DNA of 64,000 nucleotides from Mesorhizobium sp. M1C.F.Ca.ET.210.01.1.1 (lineage in GTDB: Bacteria; Pseudomonadota; Alphaproteobacteria; Rhizobiales; Rhizobiaceae). Of the stretch, positions 7,001 through 15,486 are shown in pieces. Under the pieces are notes generated by a model. That model did no database searches, was not told where the DNA came from, and saw only the letters and a list, made by a program, of their open reading frames with translations. The DNA is taken from NCBI RefSeq assembly GCF_004791585.1, contig NZ_SRUU01000006.1, positions 1 through 64,000 of the forward strand. The letters run 5' to 3'. How positions within the stretch are numbered: the stretch's first letter is position 1; each line of letters opens with the position of its first letter. A program made the translations under genes and the position numbers.

Positions 7001-9073
7001 ATGAATGAGAAATTTTCGGCATCGGCTGGAAGCGTCGTTGCTGGCATCGATGTCGGCGGAACCTTCACCGACCTGCTTTTGATCGACGGCAAGGCGGGCG
7101 GCAAAGTGCATATCGCCAAGACCCCGACGACGGTGGAAAATCAGGCCTTTGGCGTGGTCGCCGCGCTTGGCGCCACCGGCTTTCCGGTCGACGGCATCGA
7201 CCTCATCGTGCACGGTACGACGACCACCACCAATGCGGTGCTGGAGCGGCGGCTGGCACGAACCGGCATGATCACCACGCGCGGCTTCCGCGACGTGATC
7301 GAGCTTGGACGGCGCACCCGCCCGCAGGCCTATGGCATGACGGGTACCTTCGTCCCCGTCATTCCTCGGGATCTCAGGCTCGAAGTGTCGGAGCGGGTCG
7401 AGGCGTCCGGCACCGTCCGCGTTGCGCTCGACGAGGCAGAAATGCGCGACGCGGTGAAGCGGCAGCTCGCTGCCGGCTGCGAGTCGCTCGTCATCCATTT
7501 CCTGCATTCCTACGCCAACCCGGCGCATGAGCGGCGCGCGGCCGAGATCGCGGCCGAGCTCTGGCCGAACGGCCACATCACCACCGGCCATGCGCTGCTT
7601 TCGGAAGCGCGCGAGTTCGAGCGCGGCGTGACGGCGGCGGTCAACGCCTCGGTGCAGCCGATCCTCGAACGCTATGTCGAGCGGCTGCGCAAGGAACTCG
7701 GCGCAAAAGGCTATGCCCGCGACTTCCTGATCATGAACGGCAATGGCGGCATGATCTCGGCCCGCTTCGTCACCCAGGAATCGGCCAAGACCGTGATGTC
7801 CGGCCCGGCCTCGGGCGTGATCGCCGCCGCCTATACCGGCAAGCGGGCCGGCTTCGGCAACCTCGTCACCTACGACATGGGCGGCACCTCGACCGACGTG
7901 GCGCTGATCCGCAATGCGGAGCCAGCCGTCTCGAACGAGATCGAAATCGAATATGCGATGCCGATCCATGTGCCGATGGTGGCGGTGCACACGGTAGGCG
8001 CCGGCGGCGGCTCGATCGCGCGCGTCGACGCGGCCGGGCTGATCCAGATCGGCCCGGAAAGCGCCGGCGCCAATCCAGGCCCGATCTGTTATGGCCGCGG
8101 CGGCACCGAGCCGACCATCACTGACGCCAATCTGGTGCTCGGCCGGCTGGCGCCGAAGAAGCTGCTGGCGGTCGACAATCCGGTCACCGTCGAGCGCGTC
8201 ACTGGCATCTTCGAGGACAGGATCGGCAAGCGGACCAGCCTTTCCGGCGTCGAGGCAGCGGGCGCTGTCTTGCGGCTCGGCAACATGAAGATGGCGGGCG
8301 CCATCCGCATGGTGTCAGTGTCGCGCGGCCACGATCCGCGCGATTTCGCGCTGTTCGCCTTTGGCGGCGCCGGGCCGCTGCATGCGACGGCGCTGGCGCG
8401 CGAGCTCGGCCTGCCCCGCGTGCTGGTGCCGGCGCGCCCCGGCATCACCAACGCGCTAGGCTGCGTGGTCGCCGATCTGCGGCATGACTTCGTCAACACG
8501 GTCAACCAGCCGGTCGGTGGGCTCGACGAAGCTGCTATTCGCCAGGTATTGGAACGGCACCGTAACGAAGGCGAGGCGCTGATCGCCAAGGAAGCGGTGA
8601 AGCCGGACGCGATCCGCGTCACCCACTCCGCCGACATGCAGTTCGTCGGCCAGACCCACATCATCAACGTGCCGCTGCCTTCGCCGTCGGTGACGCGGGC
8701 GACGCTGCAGCAGCTGTTCGAAAAGGCCTATTTCGCGCGCTTCAAGGTCGAGCTGCCGGAGATCCGCGCCAATCTGGTCAACCTCAACACCTCGGTGACC
8801 GGCGTGCGGCCGCAGATCGACCTGTCGCGCCTGATCGACCCGGCGGGGCGCGCGGCGACGCTTGAGGAAGCGCGGCGCGAGATCCGGCCGGTCTGGTATC
8901 ACGGCACCTGGCACGACACGCCGGTCTATGCCCGCGAAAAGCTGCCGCTCGACGCGGTCCTCGAGGGGCCGGCGATCCTGGAGCAGATGGACGCCACCAC
9001 GGTGCTCGAACCTGGCGACCGGGCGCGCTCGGACGCCGACGGCAACATCATCATCGACATCGGCGAGGCCTAA
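7001..9073 (+). CDS. hyuA: Hydantoinase/oxoprolinase family protein, subunit A
   Basis: The 690-residue protein is the ATP-binding subunit of the HyuA/HyuB family, which includes N-methylhydantoinase, 5-oxoprolinase and acetone carboxylase. These enzymes phosphorylate a cyclic amide or ketone and then hydrolyse or carboxylate it. Actin-like ATPase motifs are clear: GIDVGGTFTD at residues 15-24, HGTTTTTNA near 68 and YDMGGTSTDVALI near 292. The C-terminal region matches the usual HyuA end. hyuB starts one base after its stop codon. No strong ribosome site precedes the ATG. The promoter region holds a site shared with the molybdenum-hydroxylase and Liv operons, suggesting that HyuAB opens a lactam made by that pathway. 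Substrate unknown. Confidence 0.92.
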   Translation: MNEKFSASAGSVVAGIDVGGTFTDLLLIDGKAGGKVHIAKTPTTVENQAFGVVAALGATGFPVDGIDLIVHGTTTTTNAVLERRLARTGMITTRGFRDVIELGRRTRPQAYGMTGTFVPVIPRDLRLEVSERVEASGTVRVALDEAEMRDAVKRQLAAGCESLVIHFLHSYANPAHERRAAEIAAELWPNGHITTGHALLSEAREFERGVTAAVNASVQPILERYVERLRKELGAKGYARDFLIMNGNGGMISARFVTQESAKTVMSGPASGVIAAAYTGKRAGFGNLVTYDMGGTSTDVALIRNAEPAVSNEIEIEYAMPIHVPMVAVHTVGAGGGSIARVDAAGLIQIGPESAGANPGPICYGRGGTEPTITDANLVLGRLAPKKLLAVDNPVTVERVTGIFEDRIGKRTSLSGVEAAGAVLRLGNMKMAGAIRMVSVSRGHDPRDFALFAFGGAGPLHATALARELGLPRVLVPARPGITNALGCVVADLRHDFVNTVNQPVGGLDEAAIRQVLERHRNEGEALIAKEAVKPDAIRVTHSADMQFVGQTHIINVPLPSPSVTRATLQQLFEKAYFARFKVELPEIRANLVNLNTSVTGVRPQIDLSRLIDPAGRAATLEEARREIRPVWYHGTWHDTPVYAREKLPLDAVLEGPAILEQMDATTVLEPGDRARSDADGNIIIDIGEA

Positions 9074-9074
9074 G

Positions 9075-10766
9075 ATGGCAAAGCTCGACACGATCACGCT
9101 TTCGGTGCTGCAGGCGGCCCTGCAGCAGGTCTGCGACGAGATGGATCTGACGTTTTCCCGCGCGGCCTTCTCGCCAGTCATCGCCGAGGCCAATGACCGC
9201 TCGGACGGGATCTATTCGGCGGTGGACGGCTCGCTGATCGCGCAGGGCAGCCAGGGCCTGCCGGTGTTCGTCGGCGTCATGCAGTATTCGACGAAGACAG
9301 TGATCGAGATGATCGCCGACGGCCGCTGCCTGGCGCCTGAGCCCGGCGACATCTACATCGTCAACGATCCCTATCTCGGCGGCACGCATCTGATGGACGT
9401 GCGCTTCGTCATGCCGGTCTACCGGACCGGCAAGATTTTCTGCTGGCTCTCCAATACCGGGCACTGGCCGGATATCGGCGGCTCGGTGCCGGGCGGCTTC
9501 TCGGCCTCGGCCACGGCCGTCGAGCAGGAAGGCTTGCGACTGCCGCCTGTGAAACTGTTCAAGAAGGGCGCGCTCGATCCGGAAATCTACGCCATCATCT
9601 GCTCGAACATCCGCGTTGCCGACCAGCGCATCGGCGATATCCGCGCGCAGGCGGCTGCCTTGCTGATCGGCCAGGACAGGCTCAATGAAATCCTCGATCG
9701 TTACGGCGACGAAACCGTCGTCGAGGCAATTGCCGAGTTGCGGCGGCGAGCCGCCGAGCAGATGCGCGCCTCGATCGCGGTCATACCGGACGGCGTGTAC
9801 CGCTCGCAGGCCTTCGTCGATTCCGACGGGGTAGTGAACGAGCCGCTGACCATCAATCTCGCGGTCGAAAAGAAAGGCGACACGCTGACCTTCGATTTCG
9901 GCGGCTCGTCAAAGCCTTGCGCCGGACCGATGAACAGCGTGCTGGCGACGACCTTGTCGTCGGTCTATCTCGCCATGCGCCACATCTTCCCCGAAGTGCC
10001 GATCAGCGCCGGCGCTTTCGAGCCGCTGATCGTGAGGCGACCGGAGGGTACCTTCCTCGACGCGAAATATCCTCGGCCCGTATCGGGCTGCGCGGCGGAG
10101 GTTTCGCAGCGTATCGCCGAATCGGTGTTCGCGGCCATGGTGCAGGCGTTGCCGGAGAAGGTGACGGCGGCGCCCGCCGGCTCCAGCGGCAATTTCGCGC
10201 TCGGCGGCAACGATCCCGTGCGCGGGCGCGACTATGTCATGTACCAGATCTCGGGCGGCGGCTATGGCGGCAATGCCGGCCATGACGGCTTGAGCAATGG
10301 CTGCTCGACCATCGGCATTTCGAAATCGCCGCCGGTCGAGATCATGGAGCAGGCCTTTCCGGTACTCTATCGGCATTATGCGCTGCGCGAAGGCTCCGGC
10401 GGCGCCGGCAGGCATCGCGGCGGCTTTGGGCTCGCCTATGAGGTCGAGATATTGCGCGGCGAGGCCCGCGCATCCTTTGTCATGGACCACGGCCGTTTCG
10501 GCCCGCAAGGCGCACTCGGCGGCAAGGACGGAGCGCCGAACAGCGTGACCGTGTTCCGCGGCGGCGAAGCGCATGTGCCGCCGCATCTTTCCAAGGAACA
10601 GGATATCGCGCTCAAAGCCGGCGACCGCGTGCGCGTCGGCACGCCCGGCGGTGGCGGTTACGGCGACCCGAGCGAGCGCGACCCGAAGCTGGTCGCCGAG
10701 GATGTCAGGCTCGGCTACTACACGGCCGAACAGGCGCGGGAGATGTTCGGTGGGCCTTCCGGCTGA
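9075..10766 (+). CDS. hyuB: Hydantoinase B/oxoprolinase family protein
   Basis: HyuB is the partner subunit of HyuA in ATP-dependent cyclic amide hydrolases. The 563-residue sequence carries the conserved family segments SVLQAALQQVCDEMDLT at the start, NDPYLGGTHLMDV near residue 96, a GGSSKPCAGPMNS-type block in the middle and a glycine-rich GTPGGGGYGDP near the C-terminus. The ATG at 9075 lies one base after the hyuA stop and has GGCGAGG upstream inside hyuA, so the two are translationally linked. The longer upstream frame is only the hyuA sequence read out of frame. The length is typical for a separate HyuB subunit. Confidence 0.92.
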   Translation: MAKLDTITLSVLQAALQQVCDEMDLTFSRAAFSPVIAEANDRSDGIYSAVDGSLIAQGSQGLPVFVGVMQYSTKTVIEMIADGRCLAPEPGDIYIVNDPYLGGTHLMDVRFVMPVYRTGKIFCWLSNTGHWPDIGGSVPGGFSASATAVEQEGLRLPPVKLFKKGALDPEIYAIICSNIRVADQRIGDIRAQAAALLIGQDRLNEILDRYGDETVVEAIAELRRRAAEQMRASIAVIPDGVYRSQAFVDSDGVVNEPLTINLAVEKKGDTLTFDFGGSSKPCAGPMNSVLATTLSSVYLAMRHIFPEVPISAGAFEPLIVRRPEGTFLDAKYPRPVSGCAAEVSQRIAESVFAAMVQALPEKVTAAPAGSSGNFALGGNDPVRGRDYVMYQISGGGYGGNAGHDGLSNGCSTIGISKSPPVEIMEQAFPVLYRHYALREGSGGAGRHRGGFGLAYEVEILRGEARASFVMDHGRFGPQGALGGKDGAPNSVTVFRGGEAHVPPHLSKEQDIALKAGDRVRVGTPGGGGYGDPSERDPKLVAEDVRLGYYTAEQAREMFGGPSG

Positions 10767-11040
10767 GGGCTTCGCGGAAGCGGCCGAGTCTGCGCAGAAC
10801 GAGGATCATGCGCGGGATCAAGGCGGGGGCATTCTCACCCAGCCGGTCGTGCCGTCAGGGTTTTCATGGGCCCGCGCCTGCTGCCGCCGAACGCGCAACT
10901 GAGCGGATCGTTCGTTGTCGCGGTCAGGGCTTCCAGCCAGGCGAGTCGCTCTCCCTGGCGCCCGATTATGCACCCGCCCAGGCGCCTCCGGCAGTGGCGC
11001 CACCCACACGCATCAATATCGCCCACGCCGCCGGAACCGC
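10767..11040. other. Non-coding stretch between convergent hyuB and flavin oxidase gene
   Basis: No convincing gene, repeat or terminator is seen in these 274 bases. One plus-strand frame reads a short protein-like run around 10895-11010 (GQGFQPGESLSL), which may be the relic of a lost gene. The stretch marks the border between the hyuAB unit and a two-gene module of different style. Confidence 0.4.
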
Positions 11041-12465
11041 CTACACCGTCACTCGAACCGGGCGGATGTTCTGGTTGTGGTGGAAGACGTTGTCGGGGTC
11101 GTACGTGGTCTTCACGTCCACCAGCCGGTCGTAGACAGAGTCGCCGTACGCCTCGCGGACCCGGTCCGGATCTTCGTCGCCGCCGAGGAAGTTGACGTAA
11201 ACGCCTTCGCGGAATTGTCCGAGGGCGGCGAAAAACCTCTTGGTCCAGACAGTATCCCGGTCTCCACAGTCCTCGCCGGGCCGCCACACCGCATCAAGGG
11301 TGATCGCGTGCGACGCCTGGCGGTTCCCGAATGCCGTCTCGCCCTCGGCCACCCGGCTCACCGCCCCCTTCAGATGGAACATCGCCACATAGGACCGTGG
11401 CGACGAAGAGGAAAACGCATGCCCTGCGATCACGTCGATGAGGTCGTCGTGAAGCTCGGATAGATGGGTGGACTTCCAGTAGTAGTTCCAGCCGTGGACG
11501 ACGGTCGAGTCGAGCGCGCTCTGGAATACCGCGTACGGCTTGGCCCCGACGAGGTCGAGAAGGGGAGTCCGGAATGCGCGGAGCGGCCGGAGCATCTTCT
11601 CGCCATCCTCTATCGACCCGGCGTAGCAGCTACCCACGATCATCACGGGGCGCCAGTGCAGATACTCAGGAATGACGGGCAGCGGCGGGGCGGTACCGAA
11701 CCTCACGACCGTGCCGAGCTCGTCGGGAGCATCTCTGACGAAGTCGCGGTAGAAGCGGAGGACGTCCCCGGCGTGGTTAGCGTCCCAGAGGATGGGCCCG
11801 GCCAGAACGGTCGGCCCGACGGCGTGGAGACGGAACTCGAACGAGGTGACCACGCCGAAATTGCCGCCGCCGCCTCTGAGCGCCCAGAACAGGTCGGGGT
11901 GCTCGTCCTCGGATGCCCGCAGCAGCTCGCCGTCGGCAGTCACGAGATCGGCGGCGACGAGGTTGTCGACTGTGAGGCCATGCTTGCGCATCAGCCAGCC
12001 GACGCCACCGCCGAGGGTGAGTCCGGCAACTCCAGTGTGGCTAACGATCCCGCCAGTGGTGGCGAGACCGTGCGCCTGCGTCTCGTGGTCGACATCGCCC
12101 CACAGCGCGCCACCCTGTACCCATGCCCTGCGGTTTACGGGATCGACCCGCACGCCCCGCATCGCCGAGAGGTCGACGACGATGCCGTCGTCGCAAACGG
12201 CGGTGCCCGCCACATTGTGGCCTCCACCTCGGATGGCGATCTCCAGATCGTGGCCGCGGGCGAAACGCACGGCCGTGATCACGTCGGAGGTCCCGATGCA
12301 TCGGGCGATCAGGCGCGGGCGCCGGTCGATGGCGCCGTTCCACACTGCGCGGGTGGTGTCGTAGTCGTCTTGGTCGGCACTGATCAGCCTGCCCCGGAAA
12401 TCGCCGATCTCCGCGACGCCTGTTTCCTTGCTCTGGAGGCCGACGCCTTCGATCATAGCTGTCAT
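11041..12465 (-). CDS. FAD-binding oxidoreductase with berberine-bridge (BBE) C-terminal domain
   Basis: A 474-residue flavoprotein oxidase of the VAO/PCMH type. The FAD domain has RGGGHNVAG with His83, the usual 8-alpha-histidyl FAD attachment site. The second attachment Cys of bicovalent BBE enzymes is replaced by Ser-His-Thr in GGIVSHTGVAGLTLGGG, so single covalent attachment is expected. The end YDPDNVFHHNQNIRP is the BBE-domain signature. No signal peptide is seen. The ATG at 12465 has GGAGG upstream; the longer frame is non-homologous. It is divergent from an HxlR-type regulator. Members oxidise alcohols, sugars or alkaloids with O2, and the substrate cannot be read from the sequence. 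Confidence 0.88.
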   Translation of the reverse strand: MTAMIEGVGLQSKETGVAEIGDFRGRLISADQDDYDTTRAVWNGAIDRRPRLIARCIGTSDVITAVRFARGHDLEIAIRGGGHNVAGTAVCDDGIVVDLSAMRGVRVDPVNRRAWVQGGALWGDVDHETQAHGLATTGGIVSHTGVAGLTLGGGVGWLMRKHGLTVDNLVAADLVTADGELLRASEDEHPDLFWALRGGGGNFGVVTSFEFRLHAVGPTVLAGPILWDANHAGDVLRFYRDFVRDAPDELGTVVRFGTAPPLPVIPEYLHWRPVMIVGSCYAGSIEDGEKMLRPLRAFRTPLLDLVGAKPYAVFQSALDSTVVHGWNYYWKSTHLSELHDDLIDVIAGHAFSSSSPRSYVAMFHLKGAVSRVAEGETAFGNRQASHAITLDAVWRPGEDCGDRDTVWTKRFFAALGQFREGVYVNFLGGDEDPDRVREAYGDSVYDRLVDVKTTYDPDNVFHHNQNIRPVRVTV

Positions 12466-12576
12466 TATCGTGTCCTCCTCTCTCGAAGGGAGGCAACATC
12501 GGACCACCGTGTAGCGCTGCCGTATAGTCAAGAATCTGGACTTCACAGCCGACGTCGGGCGTGGAACACTGGTGGT

Positions 12577-13275
12577 GTGAGAACGTACGGCCAGTACTGC
12601 CCCATCGCCCGCGGCGCCGAGATTTTCGCCGAGCGCTGGACACCGCTGATCGTCCGCAACCTGTACCTTGGCTGCGGAAGCTTCAGCGAGATTCTGGAGG
12701 GCGCGCCCGGACTCTCCCGTACGTTGCTCTCTGAGCGGCTCAAGCAGCTCGAATCGGTCGGTGTCGTCGAGTCGGCACCCAAGCCCGACGGGCGCGGGCG
12801 CCACTACGAGCTCACATTCGCCGGGCATGACCTCTTCGCGGTTTGCCAATCGCTCGGAGAATGGGGAGCTCGTTGGCTCGAGATAGCGCCCCAGCATCTC
12901 GACCCCTTTGTGGCCCTGTGGTCGATGTGCAATGCGCTACGCCGGGACCGGCTCCCGGATCGGCGCGTCGTCATCCGTTTCGACTTCACCGGCCGCCCAC
13001 GCCGTGAGCGCTATTGGCTGCTTATCGAGCTTGGAGACACCGAGATCTGCAAAACGAATCCCGGCCTCGACGAGGACCTCTACGTCACGGCGGAAGCCGA
13101 AGCATTCGTCAAATGGCACGCCGGACAGCTTACTTGGGCCCAGGCCACCCGCGAGGACCGCATTCAACTCGACGGCGACCTGTCGCTCGCAAGGGCTTTC
13201 CCGACCTGGAACGCCCGCAGCACGTTCGCCCACATCAGGCCGGTCTCGCGCATCGTCACGAATCCTGCGGGCTGA
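12577..13275 (+). CDS. HxlR-family winged-helix transcriptional regulator
   Basis: The first 100 residues form an HxlR domain: YCPIARGAEIFAERWTPLIVRNL with the conserved Cys8, then SRTLLSERLKQLESVGVVE as the recognition helix region and a wing ending in GRGRHYELT. About 130 further residues form a C-terminal part that may be a ligand domain. The start is a GTG at 12577, the only start codon close before the domain. It is transcribed away from the flavin oxidase gene over a 111-nt shared region, so it most likely controls that gene and itself. Both genes resemble actinobacterial pairs more than the neighbouring rhizobial genes, which suggests transfer. Confidence 0.85.
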   Translation: MRTYGQYCPIARGAEIFAERWTPLIVRNLYLGCGSFSEILEGAPGLSRTLLSERLKQLESVGVVESAPKPDGRGRHYELTFAGHDLFAVCQSLGEWGARWLEIAPQHLDPFVALWSMCNALRRDRLPDRRVVIRFDFTGRPRRERYWLLIELGDTEICKTNPGLDEDLYVTAEAEAFVKWHAGQLTWAQATREDRIQLDGDLSLARAFPTWNARSTFAHIRPVSRIVTNPAG

Positions 13276-13356
13276 CATCCTAGTCTGGATGCGGCGACCG
13301 TTGCGGCACCGCCGCCGCCAGGAGCAAGGCAATCACATATAGGATCCTTGTGAGAA

Positions 13357-13490
13357 GGACCCCACCCTAACCCTCCCCACAAGGGGAGGGAACGCGCCGC
13401 GCGCCTTTATGGATCTTGTTCAGCGTCGAACTTCGGCAGTTTGCCAAGTTTAGCGCCTACGAGTGTCCCGTCCCCCTTGTGGGGTATTCG
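13357..13490. repeat. Degenerate copies of the CTCCCC-CAAGGGGAG palindromic element
   Basis: The hairpin CCCTCCCCACAAGGGGAGGG (about 13371-13391) and a second partial arm CCCCCTTGTGGGG (about 13472-13484) lie between the convergent HxlR and MarR genes. They look like broken pieces of the family found intact at 4566 and 23116. They may end transcription from both sides. Confidence 0.55.
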
Positions 13491-13566
13491 TAAGGCGAAG
13501 GCCTCCGCTATCCATATGCGATTGCCCTGCCGCCAGGAGAGGGCGCGACGTATCGCCGGCACCCGT

Positions 13567-14028
13567 TCACGCCAGCTTCGCCAGCAGCCGCAAAAATGTC
13601 GCGGCTTCCTTGGCGGTGAGCGGGGCCAGCGTTTCCTCGGTTATGGAGCGGGCAAGCGGGATCAGCCGTTCGATCGCCTCGCGGCCTTCCGGCGTCAGGT
13701 TGACCAGCAGCCGCCGCTTGTCGACCTCGTGCTTGGAAAGCTCGACGAGGCCACGCGCCTTCAGCCGGTCGATAACGCCTTTCACCGTGGCGGCGTCCAT
13801 GGCGATCAGCGTGCCGAGCTGGTTCTGCGAAGTCTCGCCGATATCGTAGAGCTTGGCTAAAGCCGCGAATTGCGGCGGCGTCAGATCGCCGATGTGGGCG
13901 GCAAAGATCGAGACGTGGCGCTGATGCGCCTTGCGCAGGATGAAGCCGACCTGATCCTGCAGATGGTAGTTGTTTTCGTCCGGCTCCTCGGCCTCGACCA
14001 GCCGCAGCAGATTGTCCTCGCCGCTCAT
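13567..14028 (-). CDS. MarR-family transcriptional regulator, NicR-like
   Basis: The 153-residue protein has the MarR layout: an N-terminal dimer helix (DQVGFILRKAHQRHVSIFAAH), a winged helix around residues 60-110 (TSQNQLGTLIAMDAATVKGVIDRL, then the wing DKRRLLVNLTPEG) and a C-terminal dimer helix. The GFILRKAHQRH and LTPPQFAAL pattern resembles NicR-type regulators, which in pseudomonads sense 6-hydroxynicotinate. Its ATG overlaps the stop of the DUF1185 gene by 4 nt, so it is the last gene of the six-gene molybdenum-hydroxylase operon and probably its own regulator. A link to the shared site upstream of the operon is inferred. Confidence 0.88.
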   Translation of the reverse strand: MSGEDNLLRLVEAEEPDENNYHLQDQVGFILRKAHQRHVSIFAAHIGDLTPPQFAALAKLYDIGETSQNQLGTLIAMDAATVKGVIDRLKARGLVELSKHEVDKRRLLVNLTPEGREAIERLIPLARSITEETLAPLTAKEAATFLRLLAKLA

Positions 14029-14609
14029 CGCAACCCATCCCACGCCTTGATGTCCTCGGCCGCTAGGCCGCCCATCCGGTTGTGGACACGCGGACCGCAG
14101 GTCATGGCGAGGCAGAACAGGATCTCGTCCGGACGCGGCCCGTCGCTGATGCCGACCTCCATGGCGTCGAAATGGCTGCGCACATAGGCGGCGTTGATGT
14201 GGCCGAGCGGCACGTCGAGCCGCGACCCGAAAGCGCCGACCTTCTTTGCCGACGGCACGATCGCCTTGGCGTCGCCGAGCCGCTCGCGCATGGCGTAACC
14301 GCCCGGCACGTGCCACAGCGCGCCGTGCTCCAGCTCACCGTCCGAACCGACGATGGCGCCCTTGCCGTAGCCGTCGATCTTCCTCACGTCGCCGCCAAGT
14401 GCTGCAATCAGCTTGTCGGCCAGCAGAAGCCCGAGCGGCTTCAGGTCGTCCATCGCGCCTTGCAACTCCTCGACATAGCGGCCGGCGAACGGGTTCTTCA
14501 CCACGGCAAGAGCGGCGGCGCGGCGGCGCGGCTCTTTCGCCACGGGGCCACCGTCATGAAAAATCTCCTCGGTCAGAACCGCGACCTTGCGGATCGGAAA
14601 GTCAGGCAT
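14025..14609 (-). CDS. DUF1185 (amino acid synthesis family, PF06684) protein
   Basis: The 194-residue protein matches the DUF1185/AA_synth family, which is common in alphaproteobacterial catabolic operons and has no settled biochemical role. Recognisable blocks are EIFHDGG near residue 15, NPFAGRYVEEL near 38, a GYGKGAIVG segment near 100 and GPRPDEILFCLAMTCGPRVHNRMGGL near the end. It lies inside an operon whose other products hydroxylate and reduce an N-heterocycle, so it may act on a downstream ring-opened or amide intermediate. GAAGGAAA precedes the ATG. It overlaps both neighbours by 8 and 4 nt, so its expression must be tied to theirs. No signal peptide or membrane segment is present. 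Confidence 0.85.
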   Translation of the reverse strand: MPDFPIRKVAVLTEEIFHDGGPVAKEPRRRAAALAVVKNPFAGRYVEELQGAMDDLKPLGLLLADKLIAALGGDVRKIDGYGKGAIVGSDGELEHGALWHVPGGYAMRERLGDAKAIVPSAKKVGAFGSRLDVPLGHINAAYVRSHFDAMEVGISDGPRPDEILFCLAMTCGPRVHNRMGGLAAEDIKAWDGLR

Positions 14610-15486
14610 GGGCAGTTTCCTTCACCTTATGCTTGTTGGGCGCGGCGAGCGCCACGGGGCCACTGATGCGGGTTTGGCCCGCCAGAAACAGCGCCGATGC
14701 GGCGATCAAGCCGCGCCGGCGAAAATCTTCGGCGACGGCAAGGCCGTTGTCCAGCGCCCGCGCCACCTGGCCGGGCGCAAGCGCGCCGACGCCCTGCGTC
14801 ACCAGCCGATCGCCGAGGTCGCTGTCGGGCGCAAGATCACGCGCCGGCACGCGACGGATTGCCGGGTGTCCGGGCAGGTCGACGGCGTTGGCGATCAGCG
14901 TCGCCGCTGCGTCAGCCTCGGCACCGGACCGCGCTAGAACAGTCACCGCATCCGCTATGCCGAACGAAAAGGAGCGGCCGCGCCAGCCGCTGGTCGCGAC
15001 GCCGCGCACGCCGTCCTCGGCATGGATCGTGATGCGATCGGCCATGCCGTGCCCGGTGCCGGCGATCGCCAGTGTCATCGACTGACCCCTGGCAAGATGG
15101 ATGGCGCTGTCACCGCCATTGTTGACATAGGCGCGCTCCAGCCGGCGCCCGGCAAGCAATGCGGCAAGCATTTCGTCGGCTACCGAGCCGGCGACGGCGG
15201 CCATCGGCGTGATGAAGCTTTCGGACAATGGCACAACCGCCGCCTCCATGCGCCGCGCCGTCGGGCCAGCGAAACCGCGCGGCAGCAAGGACGCGGGACG
15301 GCGCAGTTCGGGAAGTTCTTCGACCAGCTCGTTCAAAATCGTCTGGAAACGCGCGACAGCCTGCGCATAGGCGGCGCGTCGTTCATCGGCCCCGCCAAAC
15401 ACCTCGACGACGAGGTCGATCGGCCCATGATTGAGATGAAGCCGCCTGCCATCGGCGAGCCAATGCGCCTGCGGGCCGTTCATCAT
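14602..15486 (-). CDS. UPF0280 family protein
   Basis: The 294-residue protein matches UPF0280, an uncharacterised family with an ApbE-like fold. Conserved features seen are RRMEAAVVPLSESFITPMAAVAGSVADEML in two pieces around residues 80-110, the NNGGDSAIHLARG loop, and the glycine-rich GVATSGWRGRSFSFGIADAVTVLA stretch. Two ATGs (15486 and 15483) are adjacent, and the first overlaps the stop of the reductase gene in an ATGA. It stands directly after the 6-hydroxynicotinate-reductase-like gene, so a role as an accessory or flavin-linked factor of that enzyme is possible but unproven. Confidence 0.85.
   Translation of the reverse strand: MMNGPQAHWLADGRRLHLNHGPIDLVVEVFGGADERRAAYAQAVARFQTILNELVEELPELRRPASLLPRGFAGPTARRMEAAVVPLSESFITPMAAVAGSVADEMLAALLAGRRLERAYVNNGGDSAIHLARGQSMTLAIAGTGHGMADRITIHAEDGVRGVATSGWRGRSFSFGIADAVTVLARSGAEADAAATLIANAVDLPGHPAIRRVPARDLAPDSDLGDRLVTQGVGALAPGQVARALDNGLAVAEDFRRRGLIAASALFLAGQTRISGPVALAAPNKHKVKETAHA

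Noticed and set aside
5876..7990. 704-codon minus-strand open frame across fpr and hyuA
   Set aside because: Its His/Arg/Asp-rich translation is typical of antisense shadows in GC-rich DNA; fpr and hyuA in other frames have clear family motifs.
12466..12576. TTGACT at 12526-12531 (minus strand) as a -35 box for the flavin oxidase
   Set aside because: No acceptable -10 sequence lies 16-18 bases downstream.
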